A DNA stretch of 64,000 bases from Mycolicibacterium frederiksbergense (GTDB lineage: Bacteria > Actinomycetota > Actinomycetes > Mycobacteriales > Mycobacteriaceae). This document shows positions 57,589 through 64,000 of the stretch, in pieces. Location of the stretch: contig NZ_JARXVE010000001.1 of assembly GCF_029893345.1 (NCBI RefSeq), forward strand, positions 806,001-870,000, given 5' to 3'. The notes under the pieces are model-generated. The model searched no databases. It saw nothing but the letters and a program-made list of their open reading frames with translations, and had not been told where the DNA came from. Within the stretch, counting starts at the first letter, position 1; every line of letters starts with the position of its first letter. Both the position numbers and the translations under genes were made by a program.

Positions 57589-59463
57589 TCAATGCGCGCC
57601 CAATGTGCCCTGCAGGTACTGATTGCGACAGGCCAGCCGGGCGAGTTTGCCGCTGGTGGTCCGCGGGATCGCACCGGCCGGCAGGAATCGCACGTCAGTA
57701 GCGGTCAATCCGTGCCGTTCAGCCACCGCCGTCCGGATCGCCGCGATCGCCTCCTGCGGATCGGCCCGACTGGTGCCGGCCGCGCGCTCGGCGATCACCA
57801 CCAGAGCGGCCGAGGCGTCGTGACCATCGCCCCCGGCGATGGCGTCGGGCGCAACCGTGAAGGCGGTCACGTAGCCGCGGCGCACCAACGGCGAGGCTTG
57901 GGCGACGGTTGCCTCGATATCTTGCGGATAGTGGCTGCGTCCGTCGATCTGCACCAGGTCGGCCATCCGCCCGGTCACATAGAGCTCGCCCTCCAAGTAC
58001 ACCCCGAGATCACCGGTGCGTAGCCAGGTGGCGTCCTCAGGCAGACCCTCAGCGTGGCCGCCGGTCGAAAGACGGGAGTGCAGCGTCACTCCGAATGTCT
58101 TGCGCGTCTCCTCGGACCGGCCCCAATAACCCCGCCCAACGTTGTCGCCGTGCAGCCAGATCTCCCCGATCTCGCCATCCGGAAGCTCCACGGACCGCTC
58201 ATCGGCGGTAGCCGGGTCGACAATGACCGCCCACAGGCTGCGGGCCGGCTGACCACAGGACACGTGCGCTACCGCACCGTCGGCGTCGGCATCGACGCGT
58301 ACCGCTCGACCGACCGCGAGCTGCTCGCGGTCGAAGTGCACCACCGATGCCTGGGCGGCCGGAGCGATCGTCGAGATCAACAACGTCGCCTCGGCTATGC
58401 CATAAGAAGGCTTGAATGCCGTCGGCGGTAGCCCGTGGGGCGCGAACGCCGCATTGAATGTCGATATCACCTTCGGGTTCACCGGCTCGGAACCGATAAT
58501 GAGCACGACGTTGCTCAGGTCGATATCTTCGCCAGGGTCCGGCACACCACGCTGCGCGGTCCATTCGTAGGCGAAGTTCGGTGCGGCGGTGATGACCCGG
58601 CCGCGCTTGGATTCTTCCGACAAGGCTTGGATCCACCGCTGCGGTCGACGGATGAACGCCGTCGGTGACATCAGGGTCGAGTGCCCGCCGTACACCGCGG
58701 GGAACCCGATCATGGATAGGCCCATATCGTGATAGAGCGGTAACCAACTGAGGCCGTGGGTGTTTCGGTTCAGCAGATCGATCGAGAGGATCATCTGCAA
58801 CAGGTTTGTGCCAACCGCGCGATGGGTGATCTCCACACCGACCGGGGCACGTGTCGAGCCCGACGTGTACTGCAGGTGCGAGATATCGTCCGGATCGACC
58901 TGGATGGGGGTGAAACCGTCCCCCGCCGAGTCGGGCACCTCGTCGATGACCACCACCCGCGGCTGCACGGCGTTCGGCATCTTGGCCAGAAATTCCTGCA
59001 CCGCGGCGCTGGCGGCCGCGGTCGTGAGCACGGTTGTCGGACGTGCGTCCAGTAGTGCGGTTTCGAGCCGTTCGGCGTGGCCCTGCAACTCCGGCGCGAA
59101 CAGCGGCACCGCGATGTTGCCCGCCTTGATCGCCGCGAAGAAACCGACGACGTAATCAAGACCCTGCGGGGCGAGGATGGCGACGCGGTCCCCCGGCGCG
59201 GCGACCTGTTGCAGCCGCGCCGCCACAGCCCGCAGCCGAAACCCCAGCTGGGTCCAGGTCAGCTCGACAGCCTGCCCCTCGGCCTGGCTGTAGTCCAGGT
59301 AGCGATACGCCACCAAGTCACCGACGTGGGCAATGTTGCGGTCGATCAGCGAAATCAGGGTGGTTCCCGGCGGCAGCACGATGCCACCGGCCGAGTCAAG
59401 ACAGTCCTCGATGCGCAGCAGGCCCGCCGGAGCCTCGTATTGAATCTGTGAACCGCTCTCCAT
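57589..59463 (-). CDS. Fatty acyl-AMP ligase (FAAL, FadD type)
   Basis: A 624-residue adenylate-forming enzyme: AMP-binding loop Y-T-S-G-S-T-R (199-205), S-W-L-P-L-Y-H-D-M-G-L and Y-G-I-A-E-A-T, then W-L-R-T-G-D-L-G and terminal G-K-L catalytic Lys. The W-L-P-x-x-H-D-M-G-L and Y-G-x-A-E-A-T motifs, and length above 600, mark FAALs that make acyl-adenylates for polyketide synthases. No polyketide synthase or acyl carrier gene is in the window. Confidence 0.89.
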   Translation of the reverse strand: MESGSQIQYEAPAGLLRIEDCLDSAGGIVLPPGTTLISLIDRNIAHVGDLVAYRYLDYSQAEGQAVELTWTQLGFRLRAVAARLQQVAAPGDRVAILAPQGLDYVVGFFAAIKAGNIAVPLFAPELQGHAERLETALLDARPTTVLTTAAASAAVQEFLAKMPNAVQPRVVVIDEVPDSAGDGFTPIQVDPDDISHLQYTSGSTRAPVGVEITHRAVGTNLLQMILSIDLLNRNTHGLSWLPLYHDMGLSMIGFPAVYGGHSTLMSPTAFIRRPQRWIQALSEESKRGRVITAAPNFAYEWTAQRGVPDPGEDIDLSNVVLIIGSEPVNPKVISTFNAAFAPHGLPPTAFKPSYGIAEATLLISTIAPAAQASVVHFDREQLAVGRAVRVDADADGAVAHVSCGQPARSLWAVIVDPATADERSVELPDGEIGEIWLHGDNVGRGYWGRSEETRKTFGVTLHSRLSTGGHAEGLPEDATWLRTGDLGVYLEGELYVTGRMADLVQIDGRSHYPQDIEATVAQASPLVRRGYVTAFTVAPDAIAGGDGHDASAALVVIAERAAGTSRADPQEAIAAIRTAVAERHGLTATDVRFLPAGAIPRTTSGKLARLACRNQYLQGTLGAH

Positions 59464-59522
59464 GGCCGCAGTCTAGGTGGCCCGTCGTCGACAGCCCGGC
59501 TGCCCGCTGATGCCGAGACGTG

Positions 59523-59960
59523 TCAGGCACGTTCCAGGACCGCGCCCAACTGTTCGAACGTGAGAGTCCACCCACTGTGGAAGCTGTCGAATTCCGTTGG
59601 CGGCAAAAGGGAATGCTCGATCGACATCATCGTCTGCCCATCGCCTGCCGGCTCGAATATGACATTGACAACACTGACGGTGGTCGGATCGGCCCAATTC
59701 GAATTGCTCCAGGTGAAGCGCAGCACGCGGGGCCGATCGATGGTGAGAAACTGTCCGGTGATTAAGACGCCGGTACCGGAATCGTCGAGATCGAAACGCA
59801 CGATACCGCCGACTTTGGGGTCAACGGTGACCGTGACACATCGCACCGGACGGGGACACATCCACTCCTGCAACGACTTCGGGTCCAGCCACTGGTCAAA
59901 CACCACATCCGGTGTCGCGGGCATGAGTCGGTGGACCCGGACGACCGGCGCAGCGCTCAC
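59523..59960 (-). CDS. SRPBCC (AHSA1-type) domain protein
   Basis: A 145-residue START/AHSA1-fold protein: V-F-D-Q-W-L-D-P-K-S-L-Q-E-W-M near residue 20 and the terminal helix S-G-W-T-L-T-F-E-Q-L. Co-translated with the ArsR gene (ATGA overlap). These ArsR-SRPBCC pairs are common; the ligand is unknown. Confidence 0.87.
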   Translation of the reverse strand: MSAAPVVRVHRLMPATPDVVFDQWLDPKSLQEWMCPRPVRCVTVTVDPKVGGIVRFDLDDSGTGVLITGQFLTIDRPRVLRFTWSNSNWADPTTVSVVNVIFEPAGDGQTMMSIEHSLLPPTEFDSFHSGWTLTFEQLGAVLERA

Positions 59961-60289
59961 CGGGAACCTGCCTCACAGCGCAGCCGTTCGGCGAGGGCAT
60001 CTGCACGTGCCGACCAGAAGTCCGTCTGCTCGTTGATCCACTGCTGGGCCATCGTCAAGCCTTCCTGTTTCAGCGACAGCCAGTGTTCCCGGCCGCGAAC
60101 CTCGCGTTGCACCAAACCCGCCGCCTCCAGCACGCCGATGTGGCGCGAGACGCCGGCAAAGGTCATCGGCAGCGGAGCGGCCAGGTCGCTGATCCGGGCG
60201 TCACCCTGACGCAGGGTCTCCAACAGCCAGCGGCGGGTCGGATCGGCGAGGGCCGAGTATGCCCGGTCCAGAGCTTGATCTTCAACCAC
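59957..60289 (-). CDS. ArsR family transcriptional regulator
   Basis: A 110-residue winged helix: Y-S-A-L-A-D-P-T-R-R-W-L-L-E-T-L, recognition helix T-F-A-G-V-S-R-H-I-G-V-L-E-A-A-G (about 43-58). No metal ligand cysteines. The GTG start follows a TATAGT -10 element by 7 bases, so the operon with the SRPBCC gene is probably leaderless. It diverges from the DUF899 gene. Confidence 0.87.
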   Translation of the reverse strand: MVEDQALDRAYSALADPTRRWLLETLRQGDARISDLAAPLPMTFAGVSRHIGVLEAAGLVQREVRGREHWLSLKQEGLTMAQQWINEQTDFWSARADALAERLRCEAGSR

Positions 60290-60296
60290 CTTGTTG

Positions 60297-60302
60297 ACTA
60301 TA
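60297..60302 (-). promoter_or_regulatory. -10 element of the ArsR-SRPBCC operon
   Basis: TATAGT on the minus strand lies 7 bases before the GTG start, consistent with a leaderless transcript. Confidence 0.5.
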
Positions 60303-60333
60303 GCGACAAAGCGTGGTGTGCTGGACCCAGATT

Positions 60334-60353
60334 ATTCAACCAATATGTTGAAT
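60334..60353. promoter_or_regulatory. ArsR operator candidate
   Basis: ATTCAAC-CAATAT-GTTGAAT is a perfect 7-base inverted repeat with a 6-base spacer. It lies between the divergent ArsR and DUF899 genes and matches the size of ArsR-family operators. Confidence 0.6.
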
Positions 60354-60412
60354 GTTAGGTATGGGCGTTGCGGTTGACGACGCCCCCAGAAAGAACGACG
60401 ACGGGAGCAGCC

Positions 60413-61096
60413 GTGCAGAACCCTCCGGTCGTGCCGGCAGCCGAATGGCAAGCCGCACTACAGGAAATGCTGGTCAAGGAAAAGGAACTGACCCGGGCGC
60501 GCGACGAACTCGCCGCGCAGCGTCGCCGCATGCCGTGGACTGCGGTGCAGAAGCGATACACATTCGACGGCCCCGAGGGGGCGGTGAGCCTGCTCGACCT
60601 GTTCGGCGGGCGCCGTCAGTTGATCGTCTACCGCGCCTTTGTCGACCCGGGTGTGCACGGCTGGCCGGAACACGGCTGCGTCGGCTGCTCGTTGATGGCC
60701 GACCATATCGGCAACCTCGCCCATCTCAACGCCCGCGACACCACGCTGGTCTACGCCTCACGTGGGTCGCAGGCCGACATCACCCGGATCAAGGCCCGAA
60801 TGGGCTGGAGCCACCCGTGGTACACCATCGTCCCCGGACCCGACGGGGTGTTCGACGCCGACTTCGGGGTCGACGAATGGCACGGCACCAACGCGTTCAT
60901 TCGCGACGGCGACCAGGTATTCCGCACCTACTTCATCAACGGCCGCGGCGACGAGGCTTTCGTCAACACCTGGAATTTCCTGGACATGACCGCGCTCGGC
61001 CGCCAGGAGAGCTGGGAGGACTCCCCACCGGGATATCCGCAGACCAAGCCCTACCAGTGGTGGTCCTGGCACGACAGCTATATCGGTGATCACTGA
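60413..61096 (+). CDS. DUF899 thioredoxin-like protein
   Basis: A 227-residue DUF899 protein: basic helical start, R-R-Q-L-I-V-Y-R-A-F near residue 67, G-C-V-G-C-S (a CxxC in the thioredoxin-like position) and the W-Y-S-P/W-H-P-W-Y-like block S-H-P-W-Y, ending W-W-S-W-H-D. The fold is thioredoxin-like, but redox activity has not been shown for the family. The GTG has GGGAG upstream. Divergence from ArsR/SRPBCC places it under the same operator. Confidence 0.87.
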   Translation: MQNPPVVPAAEWQAALQEMLVKEKELTRARDELAAQRRRMPWTAVQKRYTFDGPEGAVSLLDLFGGRRQLIVYRAFVDPGVHGWPEHGCVGCSLMADHIGNLAHLNARDTTLVYASRGSQADITRIKARMGWSHPWYTIVPGPDGVFDADFGVDEWHGTNAFIRDGDQVFRTYFINGRGDEAFVNTWNFLDMTALGRQESWEDSPPGYPQTKPYQWWSWHDSYIGDH

Positions 61097-61138
61097 CCCA
61101 CCGCGGTCCAACCGGCATTCCCGTTGGAGTATGGGCGG

Positions 61139-62698
61139 GTGACACAACCGCCCTTGACGATCCCCGCTCTGCTCCGGCGCAGCGTTGCCGAGTTCGGTCA
61201 GTGCACCTACCTGGTCACTCCCACCGCGCGGCTCACGTATGCGCAGGCCGAGCAACGGTCGGCACACCTGGCACGGTGGCTACTGCACGAAGGAATCGGT
61301 AAGGGCAGTCGCGTCGGACTGTTCTTCCCCAACGGGGCCGACTGGGTGACCTGGTGGCTCGCGGTGTCCCGGATCGGGGCGGTGGCCGTCCCGATGAGCA
61401 CGATGTATGCCCCCGCCGAGATCGCGAAAGTGTTGCGGCTGGCCGATATCGGACTCCTCGTCGCGCCCAGCACCGTGCTGAACATCGACGTTGCCCGGCG
61501 GTTCGAAGCTGCGCTGCCCGAACTCGCCGGCCAACCCGGCAGCCGGCTCACCCTGCGCGCTGCGCCCTATCTTCGCCGTATCGCGGTGATCGGCAACATC
61601 GACCGGCCGTGGGCGTCGCGCTGGGACGACGTGACCGCCGCCCAGGTGCCGGCCGACGTTCTGGCCGCTGCCGAAGCCGAGGTCTCCCCCGCCGACCTTG
61701 CCATCATGGTGCACACCTCGGGTTCCACCGCCGATCCCAAAGGCGTGCTGCATACCCACGGCACGCTGGTGCGGCAGACCTCGACCTGGCCGAGCGCCAT
61801 CCGGGCGATCACCGGCTCCGAGGACCAGTCCCGGATCCTGTGCGCGATGCCGTTCTTCTGGATCGGCGGATTACTCGCGGCCACCGGCGCGCTGCACGAA
61901 CCCGTCACGGTGGTGGTCATGCCGAAACTGGACCCGGCGATCGCGCTGGATCTGGCCGAGCGCGAGCGGATCACCGGGATCGTGGGCTGGCCGGCGTTCA
62001 CTCAGAGATTGCGCGAGCATCCTTCGTTCGGCAGCCGGGATCTGAGCTGTGCGCCGATGCTGCGCGACGGCCCGCTGGACATCGCCATGACCGATGTGCC
62101 CGATGGATTTCCGGTGCACCGCACCATGTCTGAGACCGCGGGAGGGTTTGCCTTCACCGACATGGCCATCGTTGACGAGCACGGCACGCCGGTGGCATCC
62201 GGCGCCACCGGCGAACTCCTGGTTCGCGGCATCGGGGTGATGGCCGGATACAACAAGCGCGAGCGGTCGGAGATTTTCGATGAAAACGGTTGGTACCACA
62301 CCGGTGACAAGGTGTACCGCCGCGACGGCGATCCGCGGTTGTTCTATGTCGGGCGTACCACCGACCTGATCAAAGCCGCCGGCGCCAACGTCTCACCACT
62401 GGAGGTCGAGGCCGCCATCGCCGAGTCTGCCGATGTCGCACAGTGTCTGGTGATCGGGATCGATGACCCCCAGCGTGGCGAGGAGGTGTGTGCCGTGGTG
62501 GTGCCCAACACGCAGATCGACGTGACCGCACTGGCCGCCCGCACCCGCGAGCAGCTGTCGGCCTACAAGGTCCCAACCCGGTGGGTGCTGACCACCAGCG
62601 ACCGGATACCGACGCTACCCAGCGGCAAGTTCGACCGGAAATCCCTGCGGCAGTTGATCATCGACGGCGACCTGGAGTCGGTACGGGTCACCGCTTAG
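61139..62698 (+). CDS. Acyl-CoA synthetase / AMP-binding enzyme
   Basis: A 519-residue class I adenylate-forming enzyme: H-T-S-G-S-T-A-D-P-K-G-V (about 192-203), Y-H-T-G-D-K and the C-terminal hinge, ending with P-S-G-K-F-D-R-K-S-L carrying the catalytic Lys. The core resembles medium/long-chain acyl-CoA synthetases. GGAGTATGG precedes the GTG. The stop overlaps the convergent NYN gene by four bases. Substrate is unknown. Confidence 0.86.
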   Translation: MTQPPLTIPALLRRSVAEFGQCTYLVTPTARLTYAQAEQRSAHLARWLLHEGIGKGSRVGLFFPNGADWVTWWLAVSRIGAVAVPMSTMYAPAEIAKVLRLADIGLLVAPSTVLNIDVARRFEAALPELAGQPGSRLTLRAAPYLRRIAVIGNIDRPWASRWDDVTAAQVPADVLAAAEAEVSPADLAIMVHTSGSTADPKGVLHTHGTLVRQTSTWPSAIRAITGSEDQSRILCAMPFFWIGGLLAATGALHEPVTVVVMPKLDPAIALDLAERERITGIVGWPAFTQRLREHPSFGSRDLSCAPMLRDGPLDIAMTDVPDGFPVHRTMSETAGGFAFTDMAIVDEHGTPVASGATGELLVRGIGVMAGYNKRERSEIFDENGWYHTGDKVYRRDGDPRLFYVGRTTDLIKAAGANVSPLEVEAAIAESADVAQCLVIGIDDPQRGEEVCAVVVPNTQIDVTALAARTREQLSAYKVPTRWVLTTSDRIPTLPSGKFDRKSLRQLIIDGDLESVRVTA

Positions 62699-63072
62699 TC
62701 GGGTGGATCGATCAGATTGCGGAAACCGGCGGCAGGTTCCACAGCCGCGCCCGCCTCGCGGACCCGCCTGGCCAATTCGCCGTCCGATGTCACCACAGTG
62801 ATCTCGCTGGGCCGTGTGTCGGCCCGCACCAACCGGACGATCTCATCGTCGGCAGAATTCGCGGCGGCCCGAGGAGCGTGACCGATCGAGACGACAGCGG
62901 ATTCGATCGGCGGCAACGCCGGTTCCTCGAACACCACCAGCACCCGGTGATCCCCGACCGACGCCCAGCGCTCAAGGTGGTCCACCAAACCGGCCATCGC
63001 GCGTCGGCGGTCCTTCCACCAGCCATCGGGCCGCGTCCCGATCACATTCATGCCGTCCACGATCCAGCGCAT
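62695..63072 (-). CDS. NYN-domain (YacP-like) ribonuclease
   Basis: A 125-residue PIN-like NYN domain: D-G-M-N-V-I-G (Asp6), A-D-D-E-I (about 74-78) and T-S-D-G-E-L (about 94-99) give the acidic metal-binding residues. Related to YacP/Rae1 nucleases that act on mRNA or ribosome-associated RNA. Short but complete for the domain. Confidence 0.84.
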   Translation of the reverse strand: MRWIVDGMNVIGTRPDGWWKDRRRAMAGLVDHLERWASVGDHRVLVVFEEPALPPIESAVVSIGHAPRAAANSADDEIVRLVRADTRPSEITVVTSDGELARRVREAGAAVEPAAGFRNLIDPPD

Positions 63073-63197
63073 GATGCCGACGGTACGGGTAGCACCCGGA
63101 CCCGTAAATCACCGTCCCGCATGCGCAACCGGTCGAGTCGAGGTTGACTGGAAGCCTCGCTAAGGCAGCATGCCTGCGCAGAAAGGGGACCGCGAAC

Positions 63198-64000
63198 ATG
63201 GTCACCGAATCGAAGGCGACCGCAGTGCCCGCCCAGAAGGCGTCGCGCCACATCCGGTTGACCTCACACGCCGGCGCCCCCGGAGTTCCGGCGATCCACT
63301 GGGGTGCGCCCACCGCCGCTGAACGCGCCCCGGTGATCGGTACCACGACCACGCGGGCACACCGCAACGTGATCGGCACTCACAGCGGCTCCTACAGCGT
63401 GTACCGAGCCTTGGCCGTCGCCGCGGGCGCGCTCTCGCCCGAGCATCGGGCGGACCTGACCAATACCGCCCCCACCGATGTGATCGGCCCGTACCCACAG
63501 TGGAGCCAACCGGACACGATCGTGGGTCTGGACCCGTGGGGGGCGATGGTTGCCGACGTGTTCGCCACCGAACTGGCGGCCGGCTACGACATCCGGCCCA
63601 GCATTGCGGTGACCAAGGCTCACGTGATGCTGCCCGAGATCGCGACGGCCATCGCCGCCGGTCGGTTGCGGCCCGACGGCCATGTGCTCCTGAAAAATGG
63701 TGCCGCACTGGTCACCAAGGCCGCCATCGAACCGGTCTGGTACCTGCCCGGGCTGGCGGCACGGTTCGGCTGCACCGAGGCCACGCTGCGCCGGGTGTTG
63801 TTCGAGGAAACCGGGGGGATGTACCCCGAACTCGTCACCCGCGGTGACCTCGAGGTGTTCCTGCCCCCGATCGGCGGGCAGACCGTCTACATCTTCGGCA
63901 CCCCACGCGACCTGGCCGACCCAACCATAGAACTGACCGCGCGGGTGCACGACGAGTGCAACGGTTCGGATGTGTTCGGCTCCGACATCTGCACCTGCAG
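63198..64000 (+). CDS. GTP cyclohydrolase II-like protein (URC1-like), 3'-truncated by window edge
   Basis: The frame is open from the ATG (AAAGGGG upstream) through the window end, giving 267 codons. The last residues contain H-D-E-C-N-G-S-D-V-F-G-S-D-I-C-T-C, the GTP cyclohydrolase II zinc site with C-x10-C-x-C spacing. The long N-terminal region before it, unlike bacterial RibA, matches the URC1-type enzymes of the reductive-independent uracil catabolic (URC) pathway, where the enzyme acts on a uracil-derived nucleotide intermediate. The C terminus lies outside the window. Confidence 0.82.
   Translation, partial: MVTESKATAVPAQKASRHIRLTSHAGAPGVPAIHWGAPTAAERAPVIGTTTTRAHRNVIGTHSGSYSVYRALAVAAGALSPEHRADLTNTAPTDVIGPYPQWSQPDTIVGLDPWGAMVADVFATELAAGYDIRPSIAVTKAHVMLPEIATAIAAGRLRPDGHVLLKNGAALVTKAAIEPVWYLPGLAARFGCTEATLRRVLFEETGGMYPELVTRGDLEVFLPPIGGQTVYIFGTPRDLADPTIELTARVHDECNGSDVFGSDICTC

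Overview
The window is high-GC actinobacterial DNA, most likely from a fast-growing Mycobacterium (Mycolicibacterium-like) species. The evidence is the gene content: an acetamidase locus with an AmiC-like sensor, a PacL (DUF1490)/CtpC manganese-efflux pair, an AAC(2')-I aminoglycoside acetyltransferase, PepD, a resuscitation-promoting factor, an F420-type luciferase-like oxidoreductase, a fatty acyl-AMP ligase and a mycothiol-type maleylpyruvate isomerase homologue. I saw no tRNA, rRNA, CRISPR array, prophage or plasmid genes. The window is chromosome-like, with densely packed small catabolic or detoxification operons, each beside its own local regulator.

Layout, left part. 0.2-6.4 kb: a PucR regulator plus a serine hydrolase diverge from an MFS transporter / Rid-family / M20 hydrolase operon. 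6.4-11 kb: the acetamidase locus (AmiC-like sensor diverging from a MarR repressor, then FmdA/AmdA amidase, AmiS/UreI channel and an alpha/beta hydrolase). 11-13.2 kb: DUF3237, DUF169 behind a Fur-type box, and a small protein behind an 11-codon leader ORF. 13.2-15.7 kb: ctpC and pacL. 15.9-21.8 kb: an arylsulfatase / DUF1254 lipoprotein / secreted Cys protein operon ending in a strong hairpin, a divergent AraC regulator and aac(2'). 21.8-29 kb: a B12-dependent diol dehydratase operon whose large and medium subunits are fused, a divergent APC permease and a second PucR regulator.

Layout, middle and right. 29-32.5 kb: PepD protease with an MprA-like box, a methyltransferase and an alpha/beta hydrolase-LuxR fusion. 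32.6-36.1 kb: small proteins (CBS pair, P-loop kinase), a decayed dehydrogenase fragment, an LLM oxidoreductase and an Rpf. 36.6-40 kb: Kup potassium transporter diverging from an Xre/MbcA-RES toxin-antitoxin pair. 40-44 kb: a CdaR/PucR regulator diverging from a Baeyer-Villiger monooxygenase and a hydrolase. 44-47.1 kb: tautomerase, FKBP lipoprotein, methyltransferase and exported proteins. 47.2-48.6 kb: a lone TnpB element (IS1341 type) with hairpin ends and intact RuvC residues. 48.7-55.6 kb: NDH-2, an ECF sigma/YCII pair, a decayed SMP-30 fragment, ThrE, VOC/ArsR, and HxlR/Rid. 55.7-64 kb: esterase, MDMPI-like protein, FAAL, SRPBCC/ArsR/DUF899, acyl-CoA synthetase, NYN nuclease, and a GTP cyclohydrolase II-like (URC1-like) gene cut by the window edge.

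The clearest points for follow-up are the fused diol dehydratase with altered substrate-pocket residues, the lone TnpB inserted next to a secreted-protein gene, the probably leaderless RES/Xre toxin-antitoxin pair, two Rid proteins that both lack the catalytic arginine, and several well-formed operator palindromes that can be paired with an adjacent regulator.
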